Of a DNA stretch of 58,754 nucleotides, positions 1 through 10,845 are shown in pieces (position 1 is the first letter of the stretch; every line of letters begins with the position of its first letter). The stretch spans positions 1 to 58,754 of the forward strand of contig NZ_QYUP01000117.1 in assembly GCF_003590855.1 (NCBI RefSeq), written 5' to 3'. Under the pieces are notes generated by a model, which worked only from the letters and a program-made list of their open reading frames with translations, was not told the DNA's origin and ran no database searches. Both the position numbers and the translations under genes were made by a program. This stretch comes from Massilia cavernae (GTDB lineage: Bacteria; Pseudomonadota; Gammaproteobacteria; Burkholderiales; Burkholderiaceae_D).

Positions 1-2
1 CC

Positions 3-50
3 GAAGCGTTGAACGAGCTCGGGTCCATGCTCGAGACGTACGAAATATGA
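3..50 (+). CDS. C-terminal end of an unidentified protein (cut by window edge)
   Basis: An open frame enters from the left edge and stops at a TGA at 48-50. The visible tail reads EALNELGSMLETYEI, a plausible amphipathic C-terminal helix. No family can be named from 15 residues. It is followed at once by the tandem repeat array at 62-188, which could act as its terminator. Confidence 0.3.
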   Translation, partial: EALNELGSMLETYEI

Positions 51-61
51 GGGGAAGGCTC

Positions 62-188
62 AGGGTCAGACCACCAATTCCGAAATGTTTCGTATAAATC
101 GGGGTCAGACCACCAATTCCGAAATGTTTCGTATAAATCGGGGTCAGACCACCAATTCCGAAATGTTTCGGAATTGGTGGTCTGACCC
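62..188. repeat. 39-bp tandem repeat array ending in a 48-bp palindrome
   Basis: Two full 39-bp units (62-100, 101-139) and most of a third (140-170) repeat head to tail. Each has a core GGGTCAGACCACCA and a spacer ATTCCGAAATGTTTCGTAT. The third unit runs into an inverted copy, so 141-188 is a near-perfect 48-bp palindrome broken only at its central TG (164-165). On RNA it would fold into a very long hairpin, so a terminator or transcript-end role is possible for both the gene on the left and glk-rpiR on the right. The same core occurs at 16,974-17,075 with a different spacer. The right arm is interrupted by the IS4 element: its continuation is at 1616-1633. Confidence 0.9.
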
Positions 189-1615
189 TAATGGCGTTGA
201 CTTAAGCTATTTTCTTAGTTTTCCTGAATGGGTAGCGCTGCGATTTCGATTTAACGACCCGGTCATGTTTCCTGCCGGGTCGTTTTACAGTGAGCTCGGT
301 GACGAGCCTTTGCCGCATGTTCTGAAGCAAGGATGGCAGCTTGCCTTGCGCCCGAGTGGCGGCAGCCCAAAGCAGTTCATATTGGATGGTGTGAAACGCA
401 CGCACGAAACTGATGTCGGTCGGGGCACATCCGGCATCGAGCGCCGCCTTCGCGATTTCAAGTCGAATCAGGTTGTAGGCAATAATCGCGCCCCAAATCT
501 CCTGCATGACGCCGTCGACCGTTTGACTACGCAACGTCAACGCCATGCCCATCATTGATTGTTTGAGCTCGCGGTAACTGGTTTCAATGTGCCAGCGGCG
601 GGCGTAGCACGCGATCAGTTCAGCGGCCTTAAATGCGATGCGATCGGTCAGGGATGTGAGCAAGAAATGCTTTTGGCCTTTCGAATCGATCATCGCGATA
701 GCGCGTGCGCGCCAAGTCTTGGACAGCTCGGGCGCCTTCTTGCGCGCCGCTGCCGACACTTGCATTTCCACGATCGCGTCATCTGGACCACCTTCGATAA
801 CGGTCCATTTGGTATTACTCTTGGCGGGAACGAGGAAATGACGATTGCGCCCGCGAGTGGTGATTCGACACAGCAGCTCCGCAGACAAGAAACCTTTATC
901 GACGACGGTCAGCGAATCGTCGGCGATGCTGTCGATAAGTTCCATTGCGAAGGCTTTTTCGCTGGTGGCGTAAGGACCAAATCGTGCGTCGACAACCAGA
1001 TGGGTGGGCACATGGGTCAGGGTCGCGCCGCGCACCTGGGGATAGCTCGCGACAGTCCCCTTGGCATAGGCCTGCGCCCCGAAGTGGGCCCGGTTTGCCG
1101 CACTGTCTTGGGTGCGCAGAGTGGTGCCGTCGATTGCCAATAAAACGAGGCCGTTGAACAGGTAGGCTTCTTTGTCCTGGCTGCTCCACGCCTTCGCCGA
1201 CATCTGGCAAAGCCACTCGACGGGCTTCGCGCCAAGTCGCTGGCGCGCTCGTGTCACCGCACCATCCGTCACAAACGGCGCTGTTACGTTTGGCAGCGCC
1301 AAGTCCAGTTCAGCGAGTACCTCGCCGATAGAATGATGGCGATACAGCGCCAGTGCGATCACTAACCAGACGACCTGCTGCGCCGGGAGGCGACGATGGC
1401 GTATGCTTGCCTTCCCTTGCTCCACAAGGGCGGCCTCTATCCATTCAAACGGCAAATGTTCGCCGAGTCGGTTCCAGTCGAACGGCTCAGGTACTTCGTT
1501 GGCAAACAATATGGCGTCTGAAAGTATCACGCCGCAAAGTTAACACAACAAAATATTGTTTACAACACCAGAGCCACGAAAAAGTGGGCTTCAAAAGCTT
1601 AAGTCAACGCCATTA
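189..1615 (-). mobile_element. IS4-family insertion sequence, complete, with 11-bp target duplication
   Basis: The element is 1427 bp. Its ends are perfect 20-bp inverted repeats: TAATGGCGTTGACTTAAGCT at 189-208 and its complement at 1596-1615. The flanks are an exact 11-bp direct repeat, TGGTCTGACCC, at 178-188 and 1616-1626, which is the target duplication. IS4-group elements are known for 10-13 bp duplications and ends starting TAATG. The single gene inside, on the minus strand, is an intact transposase. The target was the inverted arm of the palindromic repeat array, and removing the element and one duplication copy restores the continuous arm AATTGGTGGTCTGACCCCGA. Confidence 0.93.
202..1530 (-). 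CDS. IS4-family DDE transposase
   Basis: This 442-residue protein has a helical N-terminal IS4 domain (about 1-110) and a DDE catalytic core. The catalytic acids I assign are D134 (in LAIDGTTLRT), D211 (in TVVDKGFLSAELL) and E316. The last sits in the IS4 signature Y-x2-R-x3-E-x6-K, seen as Y309, R312, E316 and K323. The length is normal for the family and no frameshift is visible. It is the only gene between the two terminal inverted repeats, so the element is probably still mobile. Its stop codon lies within 15 bases of the left inverted repeat. Confidence 0.93.
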   Translation of the reverse strand: MILSDAILFANEVPEPFDWNRLGEHLPFEWIEAALVEQGKASIRHRRLPAQQVVWLVIALALYRHHSIGEVLAELDLALPNVTAPFVTDGAVTRARQRLGAKPVEWLCQMSAKAWSSQDKEAYLFNGLVLLAIDGTTLRTQDSAANRAHFGAQAYAKGTVASYPQVRGATLTHVPTHLVVDARFGPYATSEKAFAMELIDSIADDSLTVVDKGFLSAELLCRITTRGRNRHFLVPAKSNTKWTVIEGGPDDAIVEMQVSAAARKKAPELSKTWRARAIAMIDSKGQKHFLLTSLTDRIAFKAAELIACYARRWHIETSYRELKQSMMGMALTLRSQTVDGVMQEIWGAIIAYNLIRLEIAKAALDAGCAPTDISFVRAFHTIQYELLWAAATRAQGKLPSLLQNMRQRLVTELTVKRPGRKHDRVVKSKSQRYPFRKTKKIA

Positions 1616-1639
1616 TGGTCTGACCCCGATTTTAGAAAC

Positions 1640-3490
1640 TTAAACGTCAGTGTGGGAGATGAGGAGGCGCTTGCCTTCGGTTTCGGCATCGGTGTCGCCG
1701 CCGCCCAGCGAGATGCCGACGGACATGATGTCGATCAGCAGGAGCTGCAGTATCCGCGAAATCATCGAGAGGAAGGTCGTGCTGTCTTCAGTGTGGTCCA
1801 CCGACAGGCAGATCGTCGCCTTCTTCGCCAGCGGCGATTTGCTGCTGGTGATGGCGATGACGTCCGCTCCCGCCGTGCGCGCGGCATCCACCGCCGACAG
1901 CAGTTCCGGCAGCTTGCCCGAGGTGGAAATCGCGATGACCACGTCGCCCGGCTTCAGCAGTTCGGCGGCAAGCGTGAACAGGTGCGAATCGCCATACGAC
2001 GAGGTCGGAATCCGGAAGCGGAAGAATTTGTGCTGGCCGTCCAGCGCCACCACGCGCGAGTTGCCCATCGCGTAGAACTCGACCTTGTTCGCCTTGCGCA
2101 GCAGGTGGATCGCGCGGTCGATCGATACCACGTCCAGCTGGTCGCGGAAGCGCAAAATCGCCGAAACCGTGTTGTCGATCACCTTCGCCGACAGGTCGTG
2201 CGTGCTGTCCGAGCGCCTCACCTGGCTGTGCCGCACAGGGATCGTGCCTGTCAGGCTGCTCGCGAACTTGAGCTTGAAGTCGGCCAGGCCCAGGAAGCCC
2301 AGCGAGCGACAGAAGCGGATCACCGTCGGCTGGCTGACATCGGCCAGGCGCGCGATTTCCGCGATCGGTTCGTTCAATACCTTGCGCGGATGCTCCAGCA
2401 CCAGCGTCGCCACGCGCTGCTCGGCCGGCGACAACTCGTGCTGCAGGTGCTGCACCCGTTCCATCAGCGTGTTAGCGCCGCTGCGCCCGCGCAGGTGCTC
2501 GGACAGGATCGTCGCCACCCCGTAGAACGCGGGATTCGGCGTCATGATCACCCAGGTCGGAATCTGCGCCAGGTAGTCGGTGAATCGCCCCTTCGCCTCG
2601 AAGCGCGCGCGGAAGCCGGACTTGGCAAACCACTCCGCCATGCGCGGCACGATGCCGCCGCCGATGAAGATGCCGCCGAACGCGCCCAGCGTCACCGCCA
2701 GGTTGGCCGCGGCGCCGCCCAGCATGCCGCTGAAGCAGTCGAGGACTTCGATGCACAGCGGGTCGTTCTGTTCCAGCGCGCCGCTGATGATCTCGGGCGA
2801 GGTGCGCGGCGCGACGTCCATGCCGTTGCGCTGGGCGAGCGCGCGGTAGATGATCTCCATGCCGGGCCCGGAAATCAGGCGCTCGTTCGAGACGTGCGAC
2901 CATTCCTTCCATGCGTACTGCAGGATCGCGAACTCGCGCTCGTCGGCCGGCGCGAAGTTGACGTGGCCGCCTTCGCTGCCGAGCGTGACGAAGCCGTCCA
3001 CCGTCGGGATCACGCCGGATACGCCGAGGCCGGTGCCCGGTCCGAGCACGCCGATCACGGCGTTGTCCGCCGCCGCGCCGCCGCCGACTTGCATCACATC
3101 GTTGCCCGACAGGCCAGGCAGCGACATCGCCAGCGCGGTGAAATCGTTCACGATCAGCAACGTGTTCAGGCCAAGTTCGCGCCGCACTTCGTCGGTCGAG
3201 AACTGCCAGTCGCGATTGGTCATGCGGATCATGTCGCCGCTGATCGGGTTCGCCAGCGCGAACGCGGCGTGGTTGATGCGGGTGCCGGCGTGGTCGGCGA
3301 GGTAGGAATGCAGCAGCGGCACGATGCCGCTGTAGTCGTCGCACTTCAGCACGCTCACCGAGCGCAGCACGCCGGGAGCGGTTTCAAGCGCGAAGCGCGC
3401 ATGGGTGGCGCCAATATCGGCCAGCAGGCGCGGGCCGTCCGCGTAGGCGGTGCGGCTGTACTTCTGTTCAGTATCGAGTTCTTTGGTCAT
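1640..3490 (-). CDS. glk: Bifunctional glucokinase / RpiR-family transcriptional regulator
   Basis: A 616-residue fusion. The N-terminal half (about 20-335) is a bacterial glucokinase that phosphorylates glucose with ATP in the cytoplasm: phosphate-binding ADIGATHARF (24-33), catalytic D116 in NDFTAL, and GPGTGLGVS (150-158). The C-terminal half is an RpiR regulator with a winged helix-turn-helix (about 345-420, recognition region around VSQPTVIRFCRSLGF) and a SIS sugar-phosphate-binding domain (about 450-590). Such fusions are known from Burkholderiales. It ends the minus-strand amylolytic run, 153 bases after the amylase. An enzyme that makes glucose 6-phosphate joined to a sugar-phosphate-sensing repressor fits control of this island, possibly through the TGTAG-N5-CTACA sites at 10.9 and 20.2 kb; that link is inference. 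Confidence 0.93.
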   Translation of the reverse strand: MTKELDTEQKYSRTAYADGPRLLADIGATHARFALETAPGVLRSVSVLKCDDYSGIVPLLHSYLADHAGTRINHAAFALANPISGDMIRMTNRDWQFSTDEVRRELGLNTLLIVNDFTALAMSLPGLSGNDVMQVGGGAAADNAVIGVLGPGTGLGVSGVIPTVDGFVTLGSEGGHVNFAPADEREFAILQYAWKEWSHVSNERLISGPGMEIIYRALAQRNGMDVAPRTSPEIISGALEQNDPLCIEVLDCFSGMLGGAAANLAVTLGAFGGIFIGGGIVPRMAEWFAKSGFRARFEAKGRFTDYLAQIPTWVIMTPNPAFYGVATILSEHLRGRSGANTLMERVQHLQHELSPAEQRVATLVLEHPRKVLNEPIAEIARLADVSQPTVIRFCRSLGFLGLADFKLKFASSLTGTIPVRHSQVRRSDSTHDLSAKVIDNTVSAILRFRDQLDVVSIDRAIHLLRKANKVEFYAMGNSRVVALDGQHKFFRFRIPTSSYGDSHLFTLAAELLKPGDVVIAISTSGKLPELLSAVDAARTAGADVIAITSSKSPLAKKATICLSVDHTEDSTTFLSMISRILQLLLIDIMSVGISLGGGDTDAETEGKRLLISHTDV

Positions 3491-3643
3491 TGCTGTCGCA
3501 TAGGTCGGAATCGCGACAAGGATACCCTATTGTAGGTAATGGACCAACAATGGTTTTTGAAGGATGCAGGCGGGGTAAATGGATGGGCTTTTGTGCCGGA
3601 GTTGGCGGAAGAGCGAGGGATCTTCCGCCATTGCCGCCTCAAT

Positions 3644-5311
3644 CTACTGCTGGCCGATCAGCACCACGCTGCCCACCCCGTCGAACTGCGCCCTCCCGTT
3701 CGATACCACGGCGGTTTTGCCGGTGTAGTGATCGCGCACCTTGTCGCCATCCGCGAACACGCCTGCCACCGGAATCGCGGCAGGCTTCCCGGCCGCGACG
3801 TCCAGCGCGACAACAACCTTGTCCTTCACGCCGTTACGCTCCAGCGTCCGCGCGAAGGTGTAGGGGCTGTCCGCCAGCTTCCTGTGCACGCCTCCGCCCA
3901 CCGCCGGATGCGCCTTGCGGAACTGCCCGAGCAGCGCCCAGTGCTTCTGCACGTCTGCCACGCGGTATCCGTCTCGCTGCGCATTCGAGGCCAGGTCCTG
4001 CCAGTTCATGAAGGTGCGAAGATGGGCGTCGCCCTGCGCGCCTTCATGCTTCAGAACGCGCGCGGCCTCGTCGCCGTAGTACACCTGCGCCGCGCCCGGC
4101 GCCAATAGCAGCAGGTTCGCCGACTCGTACGGCTTGGCGCGCATCGCGTCGAATGGCGCGCCGTCGTCGTGGGAGCTCAGGTAGTTGAGCACCGAATAAC
4201 CCTTCATCGGGCCGTTCAGCTGGTCCGAGTACGACGAGAACAGCTTCTCGTAGCCCAGCTTCGCATCTTCCTTGAAGCTGAAGTTGATCATGTTGTCGAA
4301 TCCATTGGCGAGGAAGTCGACGTAATTTGCGCCGCCCATGTCGAACTTGCGCCCATGCCCGATCGCGTAGTTATACACCTCGGAGGTCATGAAGAACTTG
4401 TCGTCGCCGAGCTTCTTCTTCGGATTCGCGCGCTTCCAGTCTTCAAACGCATCGCCTGCGACCTTCTTCAATTCAAGCCACACCTCTGGCTCCGTATGCT
4501 TGACCGTATCGCCGCGGAAGCCGTCGAAGCCGTACTTGCGAACCCAGTCCGCATGCCATTTCATCAGGTAGTAGCGCGGCGTGCGCGGATAGCCGGTGCG
4601 CTTGAAGAACTCGTCCAGCTCCTTCACCTCGCGCTCGTAGCGGCCTTCCTTCTTCCACTTGGCCACCAGCTGCGGCGGCAGTGCGACCGGCTTGACGCTG
4701 TCGGTGCGGATGTCCGGCAGGTTCTTCACCAGCGTGCACTGGATAGTCGTCACTGCATCCTTGTACGTGCATACCGGGCCGGTGCGCACCCAGTCTTCCG
4801 GCCATGCCGTGTCGGTCTGCGTCACTGGACCGGTGTGGTTCATCACCACGTCGAGCAGTACGCGGATGCCGTGGGCATGCGCGGTGTCGACCAGCTTGCG
4901 CACGTCCGCTTCGGTACCGAGGTTGGCGTCCACCTTCGTGAAGTCCTTGGCCCAGTAGCCGTGGAAGCCGTAGGACTTGCCGGTGCCTTCATCCGTGCCT
5001 TCGTGGATCTGTTCCACCGGCGGCGTGATCCAGATGGCGGTCACGCCCAGCTTGTCGAAGTAGCCTTCCCTGATTTTAGCCGTGATGCCGGCCAGGTCGC
5101 CGCCCAGGTAGCCGCGCATCGGCGCGCCGTCGGCCTTGCGGCCGTAGGCCAGGTCGTTCTTCCTGTCGCCGTTGTTGAACCTGTCCGTCAACAGGAAATA
5201 TACCGTCGCGTTCTCCCACATGAACGGCTGTGCGGCAGGCGCCGCGACAGCTGGCTGCGCCATGGCGCCAAGTGCGAGCGCCACTGAGATGGCGAGGGCG
5301 GTAGATTTCAT
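3644..5311 (-). CDS. Exported GH13 alpha-amylase
   Basis: Endo-acting hydrolysis of alpha-1,4 glucan outside the cytoplasm. I place the start at 5311 because MKSTALAISV begins a clear signal peptide (cleavage after about residue 24, AVAA) preceded by an AGGAAC ribosome site; the open frame reaches further upstream only by overlapping pgm. The protein has 555 residues. GH13 regions are visible: DVVMNH (154-159), the nucleophile D268 in FRGDTVKH, the acid/base E311 in FMTSEVYN, and HDD (381-383). It follows phosphoglucomutase by 37 bases and precedes glk-rpiR, so co-transcription is likely. Subfamily and product pattern cannot be told from sequence alone. Confidence 0.9.
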   Translation of the reverse strand: MKSTALAISVALALGAMAQPAVAAPAAQPFMWENATVYFLLTDRFNNGDRKNDLAYGRKADGAPMRGYLGGDLAGITAKIREGYFDKLGVTAIWITPPVEQIHEGTDEGTGKSYGFHGYWAKDFTKVDANLGTEADVRKLVDTAHAHGIRVLLDVVMNHTGPVTQTDTAWPEDWVRTGPVCTYKDAVTTIQCTLVKNLPDIRTDSVKPVALPPQLVAKWKKEGRYEREVKELDEFFKRTGYPRTPRYYLMKWHADWVRKYGFDGFRGDTVKHTEPEVWLELKKVAGDAFEDWKRANPKKKLGDDKFFMTSEVYNYAIGHGRKFDMGGANYVDFLANGFDNMINFSFKEDAKLGYEKLFSSYSDQLNGPMKGYSVLNYLSSHDDGAPFDAMRAKPYESANLLLLAPGAAQVYYGDEAARVLKHEGAQGDAHLRTFMNWQDLASNAQRDGYRVADVQKHWALLGQFRKAHPAVGGGVHRKLADSPYTFARTLERNGVKDKVVVALDVAAGKPAAIPVAGVFADGDKVRDHYTGKTAVVSNGRAQFDGVGSVVLIGQQ

Positions 5312-5348
5312 TGGTATGTTCCTGTCTTTTGTAGTTGTGGTTGGAGTT

Positions 5349-7061
<1,713 letters not shown>

Positions 7062-8393
7062 TTACTTCGCTTCCGGCGCCTTGTCGGTGACGAACAGCGT
7101 CAGCACGCCGGCCAGCGCCATGCACGCGCCGCCCAGCATCAGCGTCTTGACGGTGTGGCCGCCGAAGAAGTGGCTGGTCACCCAGCCGAGCAGCAGGCCG
7201 CTGACGATCTGCGGGATCACGACGAAGAAGTTGAACAGCCCCATGAAGTAGCCCATGCGCCTGGCCGGCAGCGCGCCCGCCAGGATCGCGTACGGCATGG
7301 TCAGGACGCTGGCCCACGCGATGCCCACGCCGATCATCGGGTAGATCAGCGTCTGCTTGTCGGTGATCATGAATATGCTGGCAAGACTGGCGCCGCCAAT
7401 GAGCAGGCAGGTGGTGTGGACGACCTTGCGGCTGGTGGCGCGCGCGAATATCGGCAGGATGAAGGCGGCCAGCGCCGACACGCCGTTGTACACGCCGAAC
7501 ATGATGCCTACCCAGTTGCCCGCGTCCTGGAACGCCTCGGACTGCGCATTGGTGGTGCCCCACACATTGTCGGCCACCGCGGTGCCGGTGTAGATCCACA
7601 TCGCGAACAGTGCGATCCACGTGAAGAACTGCACAAAGGCCAGCTGCACCATCGTCTTGGGCATCTTGCCGAAGCCGCCGAGGATTTCAGCGATGGCGTG
7701 GCCAAGGCCTGCGCTTGCCTTGCGCTCGGCGCGGAACTGCGCCAGGTCGTCAGGCGGCGCTTCCGTGGCGGTGAACACCGTCCACATCACCGACAGCAGG
7801 TAGACCAGCGCGCCGATGTAGAACGAGAAGCGCACCGTGTCGGGAATCATGCCGTTGACCGGCACGTTGCTGACCGCGAAGTAGTCCGAGAAGATGGTCG
7901 GCAGCAGCGACGCCACCACCGCGCCGCAGCCGATGAAGAAGGTCTGCATCGCGTAGCCGGCGGTCTGCTGGGTCACATCGAGCTTGTCGCCGACGAAGGC
8001 GCGGAACGGCTCCATCGAGACATTGATCGCGGCGTCCATCATCCACAGGACGGCGACCGCCATCCACAAGGTGGTCGAATTCGGCATCAGGAACAAGGCC
8101 AGCGACGCGAAGATCGCGCCCAGGAAGAAGAACGGACGGCGGCGGCCCCAGTACGGGTGCCAGGTGTTGTCGCTCATGTAGCCGATCACCGGCTGGACCA
8201 GCAGGCCGGTCACGGGCGCGGCAAGCCAGAACAGCGGCAGGTCGTCGGGCGACGCGCCCAGCGTGGAGAAGATGCGGCTGGTGTTGGCGTTTTGCAGCGC
8301 GAAGCCGAACTGGATGCCGAAAAATCCGAAACTCATGTTCCACAGCTGCCAGAACGTCAGCCTTGGTTTAAGCGATGCCATTTCCATCTTCAT
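7062..8393 (-). CDS. MFS sugar transporter, SLC45-like
   Basis: A 443-residue inner-membrane protein with about 12 hydrophobic segments. The first loop contains GYMSDNTWHPYWGRRRPFFFLGA, the R-W-GRRRP pattern typical of the SLC45/sucrose-maltose branch of the MFS. Start ATG at 8393 has a GGGGA site eight bases upstream. It follows the GH31 alpha-glucosidase by 43 bases. It probably carries maltose or short maltodextrins, or glucose released in the periplasm, with protons; the substrate is inferred from neighbours. A second, diverged family member is encoded at 11,025. Confidence 0.85.
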   Translation of the reverse strand: MKMEMASLKPRLTFWQLWNMSFGFFGIQFGFALQNANTSRIFSTLGASPDDLPLFWLAAPVTGLLVQPVIGYMSDNTWHPYWGRRRPFFFLGAIFASLALFLMPNSTTLWMAVAVLWMMDAAINVSMEPFRAFVGDKLDVTQQTAGYAMQTFFIGCGAVVASLLPTIFSDYFAVSNVPVNGMIPDTVRFSFYIGALVYLLSVMWTVFTATEAPPDDLAQFRAERKASAGLGHAIAEILGGFGKMPKTMVQLAFVQFFTWIALFAMWIYTGTAVADNVWGTTNAQSEAFQDAGNWVGIMFGVYNGVSALAAFILPIFARATSRKVVHTTCLLIGGASLASIFMITDKQTLIYPMIGVGIAWASVLTMPYAILAGALPARRMGYFMGLFNFFVVIPQIVSGLLLGWVTSHFFGGHTVKTLMLGGACMALAGVLTLFVTDKAPEAK

Positions 8394-8436
8394 TGTGTGT
8401 CCCCAAATAGATCCAGCCCAGTGCCGGGCCTTTGAT

Positions 8437-10845
8437 TCAATAGCCGATGACGATCTTGCCGCTGTCGTTATCGATGATTACGCTGCTTGTCCTTGCTGTT
8501 CCGGCAAACGCGTGGGCGCCGCTGTCGAGCGATACGCGCTTGCCGTTGATGTCCAGCGCCGCGGTGTCGCCGAAGCCGTGCAGCACCAGCTGCAGCTTGC
8601 TGAATTTCGATTTGTAGCTTCCCTCGGCAGCGCCGATATCGATGCGGCGTGCCGATGCATCATAGCCGATCGTGCGCTTGTAGAACGCGCCTTTCTGGTA
8701 CGCGAAGCTGGCGCCGTCGTCTTCGTAATACAGCTGGCTTGTGCCCGCGCCGCCCTTGTAGATATGCAGTGCCAGCGGGCCGGCCGGTTTTTCGCTGGTG
8801 GTCTGCACCAGCGCTTGCACCGGCACCACGCTGCCCGCCTTGACGTACACCGGCAGCCGCGCCTGCGACAGCTCGACGATGCGTTCCTGCCCACCTTCCT
8901 GCACCGCATCCGTATGCAGCTCGTACCACTGGCCGGCCGGGAAGTAGACCTTCGCGAGGTCCTTCGTGCTTTCGAACGGCGCCACCAGGAAGGCCTTGCC
9001 GAACATGTACTGGTTCTGGAACGCGGGCGCGTACACGCTGGCGTCGTGGGTGTAGTCGATCGCCAGCGAGCGCATCACCGGTTCTCCCGTGCTTGCGGCG
9101 TCGTGGAAAGCCGAATACAGGTAGGGCATCAGCCGGTAGCGCAGGCTGATGTAGTTGCGCGAAATTGTTTCGACGTCCTCGCCGTAAGTCCATGGCTCCG
9201 ACGAGCGGGTGTCGTTGGCGGCGTGGTTGCGGAAGTAAGGCGTGAAGGCGCCGATCTGCATCCAGCGTCCATACAGCGGCTTGGTGGCGCTGCCGATAAA
9301 GCCGCCGACGTCCATGCCGGTGAACGGAATGCCCGACAGGCCAAGGCTGTTCATCAGGCGCACGCCCAGCAGCATGTGGTCTTCCTCGGCGCGGTTGTCG
9401 CCGGTCCAGATGGCGGTGTAGCGCTGCAGGCCCGCGAATCCGGCGCGCGTCAGCATGAAGGGGCGCTGGGCGGTGGCTTCCTTCATGCCCTCGTAGCTGG
9501 CGCGCGCCATCTCCAGCGCGTAGACATTGTGGCCCTGCTTGTGCGTGGTCGGCTGGCCGTCGAAGTCGAACAGCACGTTGTTCGGCATTTTCTGGCCCCA
9601 GGTGGATATCTCGTTCATGTCGTTCCACAGCCCGGCCACGCCTGCCTTTGCATAGGTGCGCACCTCATCGCGCCACCATGCGCGGCCGCCCGCGCTGGTG
9701 AAGTCCGGGAAGTGGCACCAGCCCGGCCAGACTTCGCCGGTGTAGTTGGCGCCGTCCGGGTACTTCAGGAAGATGCCTGCCTTCAGCCCGCGCTCGTGCG
9801 CACCGTAGCCCTTTTCCACCTTGATGCCCGGGTCGACGATAACCGTGGTCTTGAATCCCATGCCGTCCAGCTTCGCGATCATGCCGGCCGGGTCGGCGAA
9901 GCGCGTTTTGTCCCAGGTGAACAGCTTGTAGGCGTCCATGTAATGGATGTCGAGCGTGATGCCGTCGGCAGGTATCTTCTTTCCGCGCAGGGTCTGTGCG
10001 ATACGCAGCACTTCCGTATCGGGGAAGTAGCTGTAGCGGTTCTGCTGGTAGCCCAGGCTCCACAGCGGCGGCAGCGGCATGCGTCCCGTCAGCGCGGTGT
10101 ACGAGCCGATGATGTCGGCCACGCGCGGGTGGTGGATGAAGTAGTAGTTCATCTCCCCGCCCTGCGCCGAGAACGACGCGAAGCGGTTGTTGCTGGCGCC
10201 GAAATTGAAATCGCTCTGGTAGCTGTTGTCGAAGAAGATCCCGTAGTTCAGGCCATGGTGGACGCCGATATAGAACGGCACGCTCGCATACAGCGGGTCG
10301 GTCTCGGTGCCGTACTTGAAGGCGTCGGTGTTCCAGTTGGTATAGGCGCTGCCGCGGCGGTCAAGGTTGCCGGTCTTTTCGCCGAGGCCGATGAAGCGTT
10401 CGCCGTCCTTCAGCTTCTTGTAGGTGGCGACTTCTTCGCCGATCCACGACGTGCCCAGGCCGGGCTCGTCCTGGTTGATCACCTTGCCGTCCAGGGTCGT
10501 GAAGGTGATCGCGAACGGGCGCTTGTTCACGCGCGCGATCATCGCATCGGTGGTGACGACGACTTCGTCGGCGCCGTCAAGGACCGCCGTGCGCGCGGCG
10601 ACCGGTTTGCCGACGACCGCATACGAAAAATCGCGGCCCAGTTGCTGCTTGTCGATGCGGACGCGGATGACCGAAGGGCTGTAGACCGTCAGCTCGACGT
10701 GCGCATTTTCGGTCCGCAGGCGCACCTGCTGGCCCGACACCTCGACCGACTGCACCTGCCCGGCCGGCAGCACCGGCTGGGCGCTTGCGGCGACACCGCC
10801 GAAAGCAAGGACCAACGCGAGAAGAATTCTCGGTGTTACTTTCAT
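8437..10845 (-). CDS. Exported GH31 alpha-glucosidase
   Basis: About 802 residues with a signal peptide (cleavage near ASA-QP, about 22). The start is taken as ATG at 10,845; a TTG lies one codon upstream. The GH31 core carries the nucleophile aspartate at about residue 409 in GLWNDMNE and the acid/base at about 483 in WTGDNRAEE. The C-terminal third is beta-rich and looks like the usual GH31 distal sheets plus a DUF5110-type domain. It should release glucose from non-reducing ends of maltodextrins, probably in the periplasm. It is the first gene of the minus-strand run and is divergent from the second MFS gene, with two RpiR-like operator candidates between them. Confidence 0.92.
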   Translation of the reverse strand: MKVTPRILLALVLAFGGVAASAQPVLPAGQVQSVEVSGQQVRLRTENAHVELTVYSPSVIRVRIDKQQLGRDFSYAVVGKPVAARTAVLDGADEVVVTTDAMIARVNKRPFAITFTTLDGKVINQDEPGLGTSWIGEEVATYKKLKDGERFIGLGEKTGNLDRRGSAYTNWNTDAFKYGTETDPLYASVPFYIGVHHGLNYGIFFDNSYQSDFNFGASNNRFASFSAQGGEMNYYFIHHPRVADIIGSYTALTGRMPLPPLWSLGYQQNRYSYFPDTEVLRIAQTLRGKKIPADGITLDIHYMDAYKLFTWDKTRFADPAGMIAKLDGMGFKTTVIVDPGIKVEKGYGAHERGLKAGIFLKYPDGANYTGEVWPGWCHFPDFTSAGGRAWWRDEVRTYAKAGVAGLWNDMNEISTWGQKMPNNVLFDFDGQPTTHKQGHNVYALEMARASYEGMKEATAQRPFMLTRAGFAGLQRYTAIWTGDNRAEEDHMLLGVRLMNSLGLSGIPFTGMDVGGFIGSATKPLYGRWMQIGAFTPYFRNHAANDTRSSEPWTYGEDVETISRNYISLRYRLMPYLYSAFHDAASTGEPVMRSLAIDYTHDASVYAPAFQNQYMFGKAFLVAPFESTKDLAKVYFPAGQWYELHTDAVQEGGQERIVELSQARLPVYVKAGSVVPVQALVQTTSEKPAGPLALHIYKGGAGTSQLYYEDDGASFAYQKGAFYKRTIGYDASARRIDIGAAEGSYKSKFSKLQLVLHGFGDTAALDINGKRVSLDSGAHAFAGTARTSSVIIDNDSGKIVIGY

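Noticed and set aside
62..188. CRISPR array
   Set aside because: Spacers are identical within the locus, units are too few, an inverted unit ends the array, and no cas genes are present.
1556..3535. 659-codon plus-strand open frame opposite glk-rpiR
   Set aside because: Shadow of a fusion protein with clear glucokinase and RpiR motifs; the translation shows no family features.
3540..3575. RpiR-like operator upstream of glk-rpiR (CTATTGTAGGTAATGGACCA)
   Set aside because: Only about 10 of 15 positions fit the consensus, with just one good half-site; not strong enough to list as a feature.
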